The notes beneath the pieces were generated by a model. It did not search any database. It saw only the letters and a list, made by a program, of their open reading frames with translations, and had not been told where the DNA came from. 64,000 nucleotides of DNA. It comes from Abditibacteriota bacterium. GTDB lineage: Bacteria; Armatimonadota; UBA5829. Location of the stretch: the NCBI GenBank assembly GCA_017552965.1, contig JAFZNQ010000009.1, positions 156,564-220,563 of the forward strand. The letters are read 5' to 3'. Both the position numbers and the translations under genes were made by a program. Position 1 is the first letter of the stretch, and every line of letters starts with the position of its first letter. Of this stretch, positions 41,207-50,340 are shown piece by piece.

Positions 41207-43399
41207 ATGCCCATATACAGAGTAGAAAAAGAGATTGCGGGCAAGACCTATATCATCGAGTCGGGCAAGCTGGCGGGCCAGGCCAACGGCGCCGTCACCG
41301 TCCGATGCAACGACACCATAGTTTTTGCCTCTGCTTGTATGACCAAAGAGCCAAAGGAAGGGATGAATTTCTTTCCTTTGACCGTGGATTTTGAAGAGAG
41401 AAAGTATGCCGTAGGCAAGATAGCCGGCGGCTTCAACAAACGGGACGGCAAGCCCTCCGAGAGAGCCATACTGATCTCGAGACTCATAGACAGACCCATG
41501 AGGCCCCTGTTCCCTCAGGGCATGAGGAATGACGTACAGATAGTGGTCATGCCTCTTGCCGCCGAGGAAGCCAGCCCTCTGGACCTGCTCAGCGTCATAG
41601 CCGCCTCCGCGGCCACCGCCATTTCCGACATCCCCTGGGACGGCCCTCTGGGCTGCGCCACCGTATGCCGGGTGGACGGCGAGTTCATAGCCAGCCCTTC
41701 CCGGTCCCAGCTGGAAGCCTCCGATATGGAGCTCTTTATAGCCGGCCGGGACAGCAAGCTGCTGGAGATCGAGCTGGAGGCCAAAGAGGTCTCCGAGGAT
41801 GACCTGGAGGAAGCCCTCACCCTGGCTCACAGCGTCTGCGACCAGTTCGTGGCCCTGCAGAACGAGCTCATAGCCATGTGCGGCAAGCCCAAGGCCGAGA
41901 TCCCCATTCTGGAGCCCGACCCCGAGTTCACCGAAGAGATCGCCCTCAAGGTCAACGACAAGATCATCGACGCCATCCGCAACCCCGAAGCGGCAGGCAA
42001 GGAGTCTGCCATATTCGACCTGCGTGACGAGCTGCAGGCTGAGCTGGCCGAAGAGTACGAAGAGAGAGCCGAGGAGATCCCCGACATTCTGGAAAAGCTC
42101 ATCAAAAAGCAGGTGCGCCATATGGTCATCGACGAAGGCAAGCGCGCCGACGGCAGAGCCCTCGACGAGATCAGGCCTCTGTCCTGCGAAGTGGGAGTAT
42201 TGCCCAGAGTCCATGGCAACGGTCTCTTTTCCAGAGGCCAGACCCAGGTGATGACCACCCTGACCATCGGCAGCCTGGACGACACCCAGCTTATCGACAA
42301 TCTGGAAGAAGATTATGAGAAGCATTTTCTCCACTACTACAACTTCCCTCCTTACTCGGTAGGCGAGGTGCGCCCCATGAGAGGCGCCGGCAGGAGAGAG
42401 ATAGGTCACGGCGCTCTGGCCGAGAAGGCCCTGCGGCCCGTGATGCCCTCCAAGGAAGAATTTCCCTATACCATGATACTGGTCTCCGACACCTTTGAGT
42501 CCAACGGCTCCACCTCCATGGCTTCCACCTGCGGTTCCACCCTGGCGCTCATGGACGGCGGTATCAAGATCAAGGCTCCCGTAGCCGGTATTTCCATCGG
42601 TCTCATGAGCGACGAAGAGCACGAGGTCATCCTCACCGACATACAGGGTCTGGAAGACTTTACCGGCGACATGGACTTCAAGGTAGCCGGCACCAGAGAC
42701 GGCATCACCGCCATTCAGGTGGACACCAAGACCCACGGTCTGTCCCGCAGCGCAGTATCCAATGCCCTCATCGCGGCCAGGAAGGCCAGATACACCATTC
42801 TGGACCTCATCGAGAGCGTGATACCCGAGCCCAGAGCGGAAATGTCGCCCTACGCTCCCAGAGTCTATACCATCATGATCGATCCCGAAAAGATCGGCGA
42901 CGTCATAGGCCCCGGCGGCAAGGTGATCAAGAAGATACAGGCCGACACAGGCGCCAAGATCTCCATCGAGGACGACGGCACCGTGTACGTGGCTTCCACA
43001 GACGCCGACGGCGCCGACAGAGCCATAGCCACCATCAAGACCCTGACCATGGTCCCCGAGCCCGGCATGATATTCGAAGGCCCGGTGGTGAGGATCGAGA
43101 GCTTCGGAGCCTTTGTGGAACTGGCCCCCGGCAAGGACGGCCTGTGCCATATATCCGAGCTCACTCCCGAACGTCTGGGCAAGACCGAGGATTATTGCTC
43201 CCTGGGCGACATCCTCAAGGTGAAGGTCAAGGAGATCAGCGATGACGGCAAGGTGCGCCTGACCCACAAGGAGTTTTGCGACACCAGCAAGATCAAGCAC
43301 TCCTCCGGCCATTCCTCCGGACATTCCTCCGGCAAAAAGCCCGACCAGTCACGGAGAAACAAGGAAAAGCTGAATATCATCTTCAGAGAAAAGAAATAA
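41207..43399 (+). CDS. pnp: Polyribonucleotide nucleotidyltransferase
   Basis: 730 aa 3'-to-5' phosphorolytic exoribonuclease. Two RNase PH domains (about 5-230 and 310-545, the second with the FESNGSTSMASTCGSTLALMDGG phosphate and metal site), a KH domain with IGPGGKVIKKIQ and a C-terminal S1 domain (GPVVRIESFGAFVELAPGKDGLCHISEL). The tail has three HSSG repeats. AAGGAAG precedes the ATG, and an intrinsic terminator follows. Confidence 0.97.
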   Translation: MPIYRVEKEIAGKTYIIESGKLAGQANGAVTVRCNDTIVFASACMTKEPKEGMNFFPLTVDFEERKYAVGKIAGGFNKRDGKPSERAILISRLIDRPMRPLFPQGMRNDVQIVVMPLAAEEASPLDLLSVIAASAATAISDIPWDGPLGCATVCRVDGEFIASPSRSQLEASDMELFIAGRDSKLLEIELEAKEVSEDDLEEALTLAHSVCDQFVALQNELIAMCGKPKAEIPILEPDPEFTEEIALKVNDKIIDAIRNPEAAGKESAIFDLRDELQAELAEEYEERAEEIPDILEKLIKKQVRHMVIDEGKRADGRALDEIRPLSCEVGVLPRVHGNGLFSRGQTQVMTTLTIGSLDDTQLIDNLEEDYEKHFLHYYNFPPYSVGEVRPMRGAGRREIGHGALAEKALRPVMPSKEEFPYTMILVSDTFESNGSTSMASTCGSTLALMDGGIKIKAPVAGISIGLMSDEEHEVILTDIQGLEDFTGDMDFKVAGTRDGITAIQVDTKTHGLSRSAVSNALIAARKARYTILDLIESVIPEPRAEMSPYAPRVYTIMIDPEKIGDVIGPGGKVIKKIQADTGAKISIEDDGTVYVASTDADGADRAIATIKTLTMVPEPGMIFEGPVVRIESFGAFVELAPGKDGLCHISELTPERLGKTEDYCSLGDILKVKVKEISDDGKVRLTHKEFCDTSKIKHSSGHSSGHSSGKKPDQSRRNKEKLNIIFREKK
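43298..43333 (+). repeat. Three 12-base tandem repeats in pnp
   Basis: Three near-identical 12-base units encode HSSG-HSSG-HSSG in the disordered tail of PNPase. The copies differ only at third positions. Confidence 0.85.
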
Positions 43400-43403
43400 C
43401 AAA

Positions 43404-43427
43404 AGCCTCCGCGTGAGGCTTTTTTTT
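43404..43427 (+). terminator. Intrinsic terminator of rpsO-pnp
   Basis: Six-base-pair stem (43404-43409 with 43415-43420), five-base loop and a run of eight T residues ending at 43427, directly after the pnp stop. Confidence 0.88.
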
Positions 43428-43434
43428 ACAGGTC

Positions 43435-44319
43435 ATGAACACAGATATTAGGATCGAAAACGATTTTTCCCACAAGTATCCCACGGACGTCAGGGGCGAC
43501 TTTATCCCCTCCACCAACATCGAGGTGATCAGACAGTTCGAACGGGGCCGCTTCGGATACGCCCTGTTTGACTTTGACGGCACCATATCCCTCATCAGGG
43601 AGGGCTGGCAGTCGGTAATGGGCGACCTGATGCTGGAGGTCCTCTCCGACACTCCTCTCGGCAGAGAGGAGCCGGGGCTGGGCGCCTATATAGACCGTCT
43701 CATAGCCGAGACCACCGGCAAGCAGACCATCTATCAGATGATCGCCCTGGCGGAGGAGGTCAGCAAGCGGGGCAAGGAGCCTCTGGAGCCGGCTGAATAC
43801 AAGGCAGAATATCTGAGAAGGCTGCTGGAAAAGATCGGCGAAAGGCGGGAGAGCCTCCGCTGCGGAGCCGCCCGGCCCGAGGACTATCTGGTGCCCGGCG
43901 CCAAAGAGTTTCTCCTGGAGCTGAAGGACCTGGGCCTCTCACTGTATCTGGCCAGCGGCACCGATCAGGAATATGTGGAGGAGGAGAGCAGCCTGCTGGA
44001 CGTGGGCCGCATCTTCGAGGGCAACGTCTTCGGCGCCCGGGACGACTACAAGAGCTTTTCCAAGGCCATAGTGATACAGCAGATACTGTCCGATACCGGC
44101 ATAGAGGGCCACAGGCTCCTGGGCTTTGGCGACGGCTTTGTGGAGATAGACAACACCAAGAGCGCCGGGGGCATCGCCATAGGCGCCGCCACCAACGAAA
44201 AGGACCCCGCCTTCCCGGACGAGGGCAAACGCCTGAGACTGCTGGCGGTGGGAGCGGACGTCATCATCCCCAGCTTTTCCTGCCACAGCGCCCTGTGCCG
44301 ATATCTCATGGGAGAATAA
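43435..44319 (+). CDS. HAD-superfamily hydrolase of a three-gene cluster
   Basis: 294 aa. Motif I is LFDFDGTISL (about 43-52), motif II LYLASGTD, the Lys motif in DDYKSFSKA and the acidic motif in GFGDGFVEI. A large helical cap (about 60-150) lies after motif I. A 40-residue N-terminal extension precedes the domain. It is probably a phosphatase or phosphomutase. It starts eight bases after the pnp terminator, without an evident promoter or strong ribosome site, and is one base from the next gene. Confidence 0.83.
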   Translation: MNTDIRIENDFSHKYPTDVRGDFIPSTNIEVIRQFERGRFGYALFDFDGTISLIREGWQSVMGDLMLEVLSDTPLGREEPGLGAYIDRLIAETTGKQTIYQMIALAEEVSKRGKEPLEPAEYKAEYLRRLLEKIGERRESLRCGAARPEDYLVPGAKEFLLELKDLGLSLYLASGTDQEYVEEESSLLDVGRIFEGNVFGARDDYKSFSKAIVIQQILSDTGIEGHRLLGFGDGFVEIDNTKSAGGIAIGAATNEKDPAFPDEGKRLRLLAVGADVIIPSFSCHSALCRYLMGE

Positions 44320-44320
44320 A

Positions 44321-45433
44321 GTGAAGCAGTTCGACAGAGATTGCATACGCATGTTCCCTCTCTCAGAGAGAAAAAACGATCTGGATATACGCCACATCGC
44401 CCTGGACCCGGACATGACCCCCCGGGTCCCTCAAAACGAAGCCTTGCAGATCCGTCGTCTGGCAGCAGAGCTGGCCAGGGCCCGTCAAGAGGGCAAAAGC
44501 CGCATGCTCACCTACGGAGCCCATCTCATAAAAAACGGCTGCGGCCCCATCGTGATCAGGCTGCTGCAGGAGGGCTGGCTCACCCACGTGGCCACCAACG
44601 GAGCGGGCTCCATCCACGACTGGGAATTTGCCTGGATGGGCATGAGCTCCGAGAACGTCAGGGAAAACGTGGCCCGGGGCCGGTTCGGCACCTGGGACGA
44701 GACAGGCAGATACATCAATCTGGCCGTCACTGCGGGAGCGGTGGACGGTCTGGGCTACGGGGAGTCCGTGGGCCGGATGATAGCCGATGACGGCATCCAT
44801 ATCCCCGACCCGGATACCCTCAGAGAGCTGATAAACGAGGGTCTGGAGGGCGGAGATGCTGACAGGGCCGCAGCAGCCATGGACCTGCTGGGCGTCATAC
44901 GCCGCTATGATATACCCCCGGGCTTTCTCTCCGTGAGGCACTCCTGCAAGGAATATTCTGTCCAGCGGGCCGCGTGGGAGTCGGGCGTCCCCTTTACGGT
45001 GCATCCGGGCATAGGCTACGACATCATATACACCCATCCAATGAACCGGCCGGCCGCCATAGGCAGGGCCGCAGGCAGGGACTTTCTGGCCTTTGCCGAG
45101 GCCGTGTCCGGGCTCCCGGAAGGCGGAGTCACCATGTCTGTGGGCTGCGCCATCATGTCCCCCATGGTGTTTGAAAAGAGCATGTCCATAGCCAACAACC
45201 GGGCCATCCTCGAAGGCAGAGGCCCCGCCCGGGATTTCACCGTGGCCATAGTGGACCTGCAGGACGGCGGGGGCTGGGACTGGAGCGCAGGCGAGCCTCC
45301 CAAGGACAACCCGGCCTATTACCTCAGATTCTGCAAGTCCTTTTATCGCATGGGAGGTCGGCTGGACTACGTATGTCTGGACAACCGGCTGTTTCTCGCC
45401 GGTCTTTACAAGGAGCTATCACAATATGGATAG
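44321..45433 (+). CDS. Deoxyhypusine-synthase-like protein
   Basis: 370 aa. The motifs TYGAHLIKNGCGPIVIRLLQEGWLTHVATNGAGSIHDWEFAWMG and VHPGIGYDIIYTHP recall the NAD-binding deoxyhypusine/homospermidine synthase fold. Bacteria lack eIF5A, so another substrate is likely. GTG start; it begins one base after the HAD stop and overlaps the PfkB gene by eight bases. The three together suggest a small pathway with a kinase, a phosphatase and an NAD-dependent step, which is inference. Confidence 0.7.
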   Translation: MKQFDRDCIRMFPLSERKNDLDIRHIALDPDMTPRVPQNEALQIRRLAAELARARQEGKSRMLTYGAHLIKNGCGPIVIRLLQEGWLTHVATNGAGSIHDWEFAWMGMSSENVRENVARGRFGTWDETGRYINLAVTAGAVDGLGYGESVGRMIADDGIHIPDPDTLRELINEGLEGGDADRAAAAMDLLGVIRRYDIPPGFLSVRHSCKEYSVQRAAWESGVPFTVHPGIGYDIIYTHPMNRPAAIGRAAGRDFLAFAEAVSGLPEGGVTMSVGCAIMSPMVFEKSMSIANNRAILEGRGPARDFTVAIVDLQDGGGWDWSAGEPPKDNPAYYLRFCKSFYRMGGRLDYVCLDNRLFLAGLYKELSQYG

Positions 45434-46442
45434 AAAGCGTTTTCTGGAGCTGTCGGGTCAGTTTGGCTCCCGGACCATAGCGGTCATAGGCGACTTTTTT
45501 CTGGACAGATATCTCTATTTTGACGAGAGTCTACGGGAGGAGTCGAGAGAGACGGGTCTTGCTGCCAATCAGGTGATACGGGTCGTTCACAGCCCCGGCG
45601 CCGCCGGCAACATACTCACCAATCTGGTGAAGATGGGCGCAGGACGGGTCATTGCCGTGGGCTACACCGGCGACGACGGAGAGGGCTATGAGCTCAGACA
45701 GGACGTCAGGCAGCTGGGCTGCAGCGACGAATACATGCTGCTCTTTGACAGACACACCTGCACCTACACCAAGCCTCAGAACGCCGCTCTCCCCGGACTC
45801 TCCGGGGAAAAGGAGCGCTACGACATCAAAAACAGGACCCCCTTTACACCGGCGGAGGAAGAGCGTCTGACAGACAAGATCGCCGCAGCCGTGGAAGAGG
45901 CGGACGGAGTGGTGATAGCCGACCAGTCCGAGGTGGAGGAGGAAGGCTGCGGCCTCATCACCCCCCGGGTCCGGGAGGCTCTCCATGACCTGACGGTCAA
46001 ATACCCCGCCAAGGTCTTTTGGGTGGACTCCCGGCTGAGAGGACATCTGTTTGCCAATATGATAGTAAAGCCCAACGCCGCCGAAGCGGTGGGCTGTATG
46101 ATGAAGGATGCTCCCCTGACTGAGGACAACCTGCTGCTGGCGGGAAAAGCTCTCGCCGAAAGGACCGGCAAGCCCGTATTCCTCACCCGGTCCGAGCAGG
46201 GCGTCAGCATCTTTGACTCCCGGGGCGTCACCCTCGTGCCGGCGAGACAGGTGGAGGGCGAGATAGACCCCACCGGCGCGGGAGACAGCTTCACCGCCGG
46301 GGCAGTGCTGACTCTGGCGGCAGGAGGAACCTGCCGAGAGGCGGCGGAGACCGGGTGTCTCACAGCCTCCGTCAGCGTGAAAATGCTGGGCCGGACAGGC
46401 TATGCCACCTGCGGGGATATCCTTGGACTTTTGTCCCGATAG
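45426..46442 (+). CDS. PfkB-family carbohydrate kinase, RfaE-like
   Basis: 338 aa ribokinase-fold kinase. The N-terminal VIGDFFLDRYLYF, HSPGAAGNILTNLVKMGA and the C-terminal anion hole DPTGAGDSFTAGAVL with the catalytic Asp are visible. The opening resembles heptose-7-phosphate kinase (RfaE/HldE N-terminal domain), but no nucleotidyltransferase domain is attached. Its substrate is unknown. It overlaps the preceding gene by eight bases. Confidence 0.85.
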   Translation: MDRKRFLELSGQFGSRTIAVIGDFFLDRYLYFDESLREESRETGLAANQVIRVVHSPGAAGNILTNLVKMGAGRVIAVGYTGDDGEGYELRQDVRQLGCSDEYMLLFDRHTCTYTKPQNAALPGLSGEKERYDIKNRTPFTPAEEERLTDKIAAAVEEADGVVIADQSEVEEEGCGLITPRVREALHDLTVKYPAKVFWVDSRLRGHLFANMIVKPNAAEAVGCMMKDAPLTEDNLLLAGKALAERTGKPVFLTRSEQGVSIFDSRGVTLVPARQVEGEIDPTGAGDSFTAGAVLTLAAGGTCREAAETGCLTASVSVKMLGRTGYATCGDILGLLSR

Positions 46443-46465
46443 GAGTATCCATCCCGCAGATATTA

Positions 46466-46474
46466 TGCTATAAT
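46466..46474 (+). promoter_or_regulatory. Extended -10 of the URO-D-like gene
   Basis: TGCTATAAT at 46466-46474, 78 bases before the ATG. The -35 is weak. Confidence 0.6.
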
Positions 46475-46487
46475 ATATAGTGATATG

Positions 46488-46539
46488 GGCGGCAGCTTGC
46501 CGCCTGCACCCTGTCTGCCTCCGGCAGTCACTTATTTTT
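46488..46539 (+). promoter_or_regulatory. Two leader hairpins followed by a T-run
   Basis: A seven-base-pair hairpin (46488-46494 with 46498-46504) and a five-base-pair hairpin (46515-46519 with 46523-46527), then a T-rich segment (46531-46539), all in the leader before the ribosome site GGAG at 46541. It could be an attenuator, or a REP-like insertion. Confidence 0.4.
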
Positions 46540-46551
46540 CGGAGACTATAT

Positions 46552-47505
46552 ATGACACACAAAGAACGTTTTATAGCAGCCCTGGAGCGAAAGCCCATCA
46601 CCGGCAGAGTACCCACCTTTGAGCTGGTGTTCTTTCTGACCATGGAAGCCTTTGGCAAGCTGCATCCCTCCATGAGAGCCTTCGGCCAGTGGCAGCAGAT
46701 GAGCGAGCATGAGCGGCAGCTGCACCGTCAGGACATAGTGGACACCTATCGCATGACCGTGGAGCAATACGAGCATGACGCCCTGTTCTTCCACCCCAAT
46801 CCCGGCTCCCGGGAAGAAATGGTCCGCTCCATCAACATGTTCAACGAGCAGACCAACAACGAGTATTTCGTCATGATCCATGGCGACGCCACCTACGCCA
46901 TCCCCGACGGCAACCATATGATGGAGTTTTCCTACAGGCTCATTGACGAGCCCGACAAGGTAAAGGACGAAGCCGAGAGAAGCGTGGACAACGCTCTCAG
47001 GAACGCCGAGTTCTTGAAGGAGAACACGGATCTGGCCGGCTTTGCCCTGTGCTCGGACTACTGCCTCAACACCGGGCCCTTCCTGTCCCCTGCCCAGTTT
47101 GCCGAGTTCGTCACTCCTTATCTGAAGCGGCTTATCGCCGGCTACAGGGACCTGGGCTTCTACACCATCAAGCACACAGACGGCAACATCATGCCCATCC
47201 TCGACCAGCTGGTGGACTGCAACCCCCACGCTCTCCACTCCATAGACCCTCAGGCAAACGTGGATATCGCCGAGGTAAAGAGGCTCTATGGCGACAGAGT
47301 GTGCCTCTGCGGCAACGTGAACTGCGGCTTGCTGCAGACCGGCACCGATGAGGAATGCATCGAGTCTGCCCGCTATTGCCTGAAGCACGGCATGCCCGGC
47401 GGCGGCTACATCTTCTGCACCTCCAACTGCGCCTACACGGGCATGGCTCTGGAGAGATACGAGCTCATCTGGAAGGTGTGGCACGAGGAAGGCATCTACA
47501 AATAA
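46552..47505 (+). CDS. Uroporphyrinogen decarboxylase-family protein
   Basis: 317 aa of the URO-D/MtaA/CmuA superfamily. It starts MTHKERFIAALERKPITGRVPTFE, a common opening for the non-haem members. ALCSDYCLNTGPFLSPAQFAEFVTPYLKRL and KHTDGNIMPILDQLVDCNPHALHSIDPQANVD are typical; the C-terminal GGGYIFCTSN has the metal-binding-type cysteine. More likely a corrinoid methyltransferase-related protein or demethylase than haem synthesis. The frame is open to 46480, but the GGAG at 46541 selects 46552. Confidence 0.82.
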   Translation: MTHKERFIAALERKPITGRVPTFELVFFLTMEAFGKLHPSMRAFGQWQQMSEHERQLHRQDIVDTYRMTVEQYEHDALFFHPNPGSREEMVRSINMFNEQTNNEYFVMIHGDATYAIPDGNHMMEFSYRLIDEPDKVKDEAERSVDNALRNAEFLKENTDLAGFALCSDYCLNTGPFLSPAQFAEFVTPYLKRLIAGYRDLGFYTIKHTDGNIMPILDQLVDCNPHALHSIDPQANVDIAEVKRLYGDRVCLCGNVNCGLLQTGTDEECIESARYCLKHGMPGGGYIFCTSNCAYTGMALERYELIWKVWHEEGIYK

Positions 47506-47517
47506 AGCACACACGCG

Positions 47518-47545
47518 AAGCGCTGCCATGCAGCGCTTTTTTTTT
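47518..47545 (+). terminator. Intrinsic terminator after the URO-D-like gene
   Basis: Nine-base-pair perfect stem (47518-47526 with 47530-47538), three-base loop and a run of T residues to 47545. Confidence 0.93.
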
Positions 47546-47612
47546 GCGTCTGCGCCCTGCTCTCCCGGCTCTCTGTTGGGTGAGATTTTTTCCGGTTTTT
47601 TCACGCGCCTCA

Positions 47613-47641
47613 TAGACTTCTTTTATATAGTGTGTTATAAT
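47613..47641 (+). promoter_or_regulatory. nrdR-nrdJ promoter
   Basis: TAGACT (47613-47618), a 17-base spacer and TATAAT (47636-47641) with an upstream TG (47633-47634). Only about 26 bases of leader remain, so no cobalamin riboswitch fits. I did not recognise a NrdR box. Confidence 0.65.
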
Positions 47642-47673
47642 TGATATATACACCATATAAGAGGTAGTCACAC

Positions 47674-48132
47674 ATGATATGTCCTTTTTGCGGATCCAGC
47701 AGCGACAAGGTCCTCGAATCCCGATCCGGCAAAAACAAAGCCGAGCTCCGTCGGCGCCGTGAGTGTCTGTCCTGCGGCAGACGCTTTACCACCAAGGAGA
47801 CGGTAGTCAACATCTCGCCCATGATAGTCAAGCGCAACGGCCAGCGGGAGATCTTCAGTCAGGACAAGCTCATCAGAGGCATACAGATAGCCTGCAACAA
47901 GAGACCCGTGTCCAGCGAGACCATCGCCGGTATAGCCAAGGAGCTGGAGCAAAGGTGCATCCAATGCGGAGACTCAGAGGTCACCAGCGGCACTCTGGGC
48001 AAATGGGTATCCGAAGAACTGAAAAAGACAGATATGGTGGCCTATATCAGATTTATGTCTGTATATATGCACTTTGAGAGCATAGAGCAATTCAGCAAAC
48101 TTATCAACAGCGGAGAAGACGATGAAGCTTAG
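47674..48132 (+). CDS. nrdR: Transcriptional repressor NrdR
   Basis: 152 aa repressor of ribonucleotide reductase genes. Zinc ribbon with Cys3, Cys6, Cys31 and Cys34 (MICPFCGSSS, RRRRECLSCGRRFTTKE), then the ATP-cone (VKRNGQREIFSQDKLIRGIQIAC...). Length is standard. It overlaps the reductase gene by 11 bases, which is consistent with regulation of its own operon. Confidence 0.96.
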   Translation: MICPFCGSSSDKVLESRSGKNKAELRRRRECLSCGRRFTTKETVVNISPMIVKRNGQREIFSQDKLIRGIQIACNKRPVSSETIAGIAKELEQRCIQCGDSEVTSGTLGKWVSEELKKTDMVAYIRFMSVYMHFESIEQFSKLINSGEDDEA

Positions 48133-50323
48133 CGAGAACGCGATCACTGTATTGGAAAAAAGATATCTGACCAAGGACGAGGAGGGCAATCTGAAGGAGA
48201 CCCCTCAGGGCCTGTTTGAGAGGGTGGCCACTGCCGTGGCCGGAGCCGAGTCCGACCCCTCCATGAGGGAGAAGATGACAGAGAGGTTTCTCCGGCTGCT
48301 CTGTGACCTGGACTTTATGCCCAACTCCCCTACTCTCATGAATGCAGGCAAGGACCTGGGCCAGCTGTCCGCCTGCTTTGTGCTGCCCATAGAGGACAGC
48401 ATGGACTCCATCTTTGAGACCATCAAAAACACTGCCCTCATTCACAAGAGCGGCGGCGGCACCGGCTTTTCCTTTTCCCGGCTGAGGCCCGCCAGCGACA
48501 TAGTCCGCTCCACCAACGGCGTATCCAGCGGCCCCGTGTCCTTTATGGACGTGTTCAACTCCGCCACCGAAGCCATCAAGCAGGGCGGCACCCGCCGGGG
48601 GGCCAATATGGGGTGTCTGCGGGTGGACCATCCCAACATACTGGAATTTATCACCTGCAAGAACGACCTCACACGGTTCACCAACTTCAATATATCGGTG
48701 CTCCTCACCGAAAAGTTTATGGAAGCGGTCAAGGCAGGCGAGGACTACGAGCTCATCAATCCCCGCACCGGCCAGTGCGTCCGCACCGTGAACGCCTCCA
48801 AGGTCTTTGACCTCATAGTCAATATGGCCTGGAAAAACGGGGAGCCCGGCATCATCTTCATAGACCGCATCAACAAGGACAACCCCACTCCCCACAAGGG
48901 AGAGATAGAGAGCACCAACCCCTGCGGCGAGCAGCCCCTGCTGCCCTACGAGGCCTGCAATCTGGGCTCCATCAATCTGGCCCACATGGTGAAGACCGAC
49001 GGCGGCAGGACCGTGGTGGACTTTGACAAGCTGGCCGACACGGCCCGGACGGCAGTCAGATTTCTCGACAACGTCATCGAGATCAACAAATATCCCATCC
49101 CCGAGATAGCCAGGACTACCTGCGCCAACCGCAAGATAGGTCTGGGTATCATGGGCTTTGCGGACATGCTGTTTCAGCTGATGGTCCCCTATGACAGCGA
49201 GGAAGGCTGCCAAATAGCCGAGCAGGTCATGGACTGCATCAGGACCGCCGGCCGGGAGGCCTCCATGGAGCTGGCCCGGGAGAGAGGCACCTTCCCCAAC
49301 TACGAGGGCAGCATATACGAAAAGGCGGACATGCCCCTCAGAAACGCCACCATCACCACCATCGCCCCTACCGGCACTCTGAGCATCATCGCCTCCTGCT
49401 CCGGCGGCTGCGAGCCCGTGTTTGGCATCAGCTACTTCAAGAGAGTGCTGGACAACAACAAGCTCTTTGAGGTCAACCCCTATTTTGAAAAGGCAGCCAG
49501 AGACAGAGGCATATATTCGGAAGAGCTGATGGAAAAGATATCAGAGCAGGGCTCTCTGGCAGGCATAGACGAGGTGCCCGAGGACCTGAAGCGGGTATTC
49601 AAGACAGCTCTGGACATCACACCTGAATGGCATATACGCATGCAGGCGGCTTTTCAGAAATTCACGGACAACGCCGTATCCAAGACTGTGAACTTCCCGA
49701 AGGAGGCCACCAAGGAGGACGTGCGGGACGCCTTCCGCTTTGCCTATGAGCTGGGCTGCAAGGGCTGCACCATATACCGCTATGGCTCCCGGGACGCCCA
49801 GGTGCTCAACATCGGCAAGGAGGACAAAAAGGACGAGAAGCCCGGCGGAGTCAGGGCCCGCCCGGACGTGACCACGGGACGCACCGAACGGATACAGACC
49901 GGCTGCGGCCACCTTTACGTGACCATCAACGAGGACGAAAACGGCGCCTTTGAGATCTTTACCCAGATAGGCAAAGCCGGCGGCTGCGCCTCCAGCCAGC
50001 TGGAAGCCATCAGCAGGCTCTGCTCCCTGGCCCTGCGCTCCGGAGTGGACATCACCGCCATACGCAAGCACCTGCGGGGCATCAGATGTCCCAACCCTGC
50101 CTGGGGCAAGGGCGGACAGGTGCTGTCCTGCAGCGATGCCATAGGCATCGCCATAGACCACTACCTGGAATACAAAAACCCGGGCAAGGACGCCCCCGAC
50201 GCCGGGGACGATGCCGAAACGGCAGAGAATATCATCGGCGCCTGCCCCGACTGCGGCGGCGAAGTGGACCATGAGTCCGGCTGTCTGGTGTGCCGCTTCT
50301 GCGGCTGGAGCAAATGCGGATAG
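48122..50323 (+). CDS. nrdJ: Class II, B12-dependent ribonucleotide reductase
   Basis: 733 aa adenosylcobalamin-dependent reductase of ribonucleotides. Active-site features: GQLSACFVLP (N-terminal Cys), KSGGGTGFSFSRLRP, NPCGEQPLLPYEACNLGSINL and ATITTIAPTGTLSIIA. The C-terminus has CPDCGGEVDHESGCLVCRFCGWSKCG, a zinc-ribbon-like redox tail. Class II enzymes work with or without oxygen. Its ATG lies inside the nrdR 3' end. Confidence 0.96.
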   Translation: MKLSENAITVLEKRYLTKDEEGNLKETPQGLFERVATAVAGAESDPSMREKMTERFLRLLCDLDFMPNSPTLMNAGKDLGQLSACFVLPIEDSMDSIFETIKNTALIHKSGGGTGFSFSRLRPASDIVRSTNGVSSGPVSFMDVFNSATEAIKQGGTRRGANMGCLRVDHPNILEFITCKNDLTRFTNFNISVLLTEKFMEAVKAGEDYELINPRTGQCVRTVNASKVFDLIVNMAWKNGEPGIIFIDRINKDNPTPHKGEIESTNPCGEQPLLPYEACNLGSINLAHMVKTDGGRTVVDFDKLADTARTAVRFLDNVIEINKYPIPEIARTTCANRKIGLGIMGFADMLFQLMVPYDSEEGCQIAEQVMDCIRTAGREASMELARERGTFPNYEGSIYEKADMPLRNATITTIAPTGTLSIIASCSGGCEPVFGISYFKRVLDNNKLFEVNPYFEKAARDRGIYSEELMEKISEQGSLAGIDEVPEDLKRVFKTALDITPEWHIRMQAAFQKFTDNAVSKTVNFPKEATKEDVRDAFRFAYELGCKGCTIYRYGSRDAQVLNIGKEDKKDEKPGGVRARPDVTTGRTERIQTGCGHLYVTINEDENGAFEIFTQIGKAGGCASSQLEAISRLCSLALRSGVDITAIRKHLRGIRCPNPAWGKGGQVLSCSDAIGIAIDHYLEYKNPGKDAPDAGDDAETAENIIGACPDCGGEVDHESGCLVCRFCGWSKCG

Positions 50324-50340
50324 ACTATCATATGTGATAT

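Noticed and set aside
40871..43324. Minus-strand ORF of 817 codons
   Set aside because: Antisense to rpsO-pnp, which are certain genes. Long antisense frames arise here from the GC-rich third-position bias.
47546..47673. Cobalamin riboswitch before nrdR-nrdJ
   Set aside because: Only about 26 bases lie between the predicted start and nrdR, and no B12-box-like sequence is visible.
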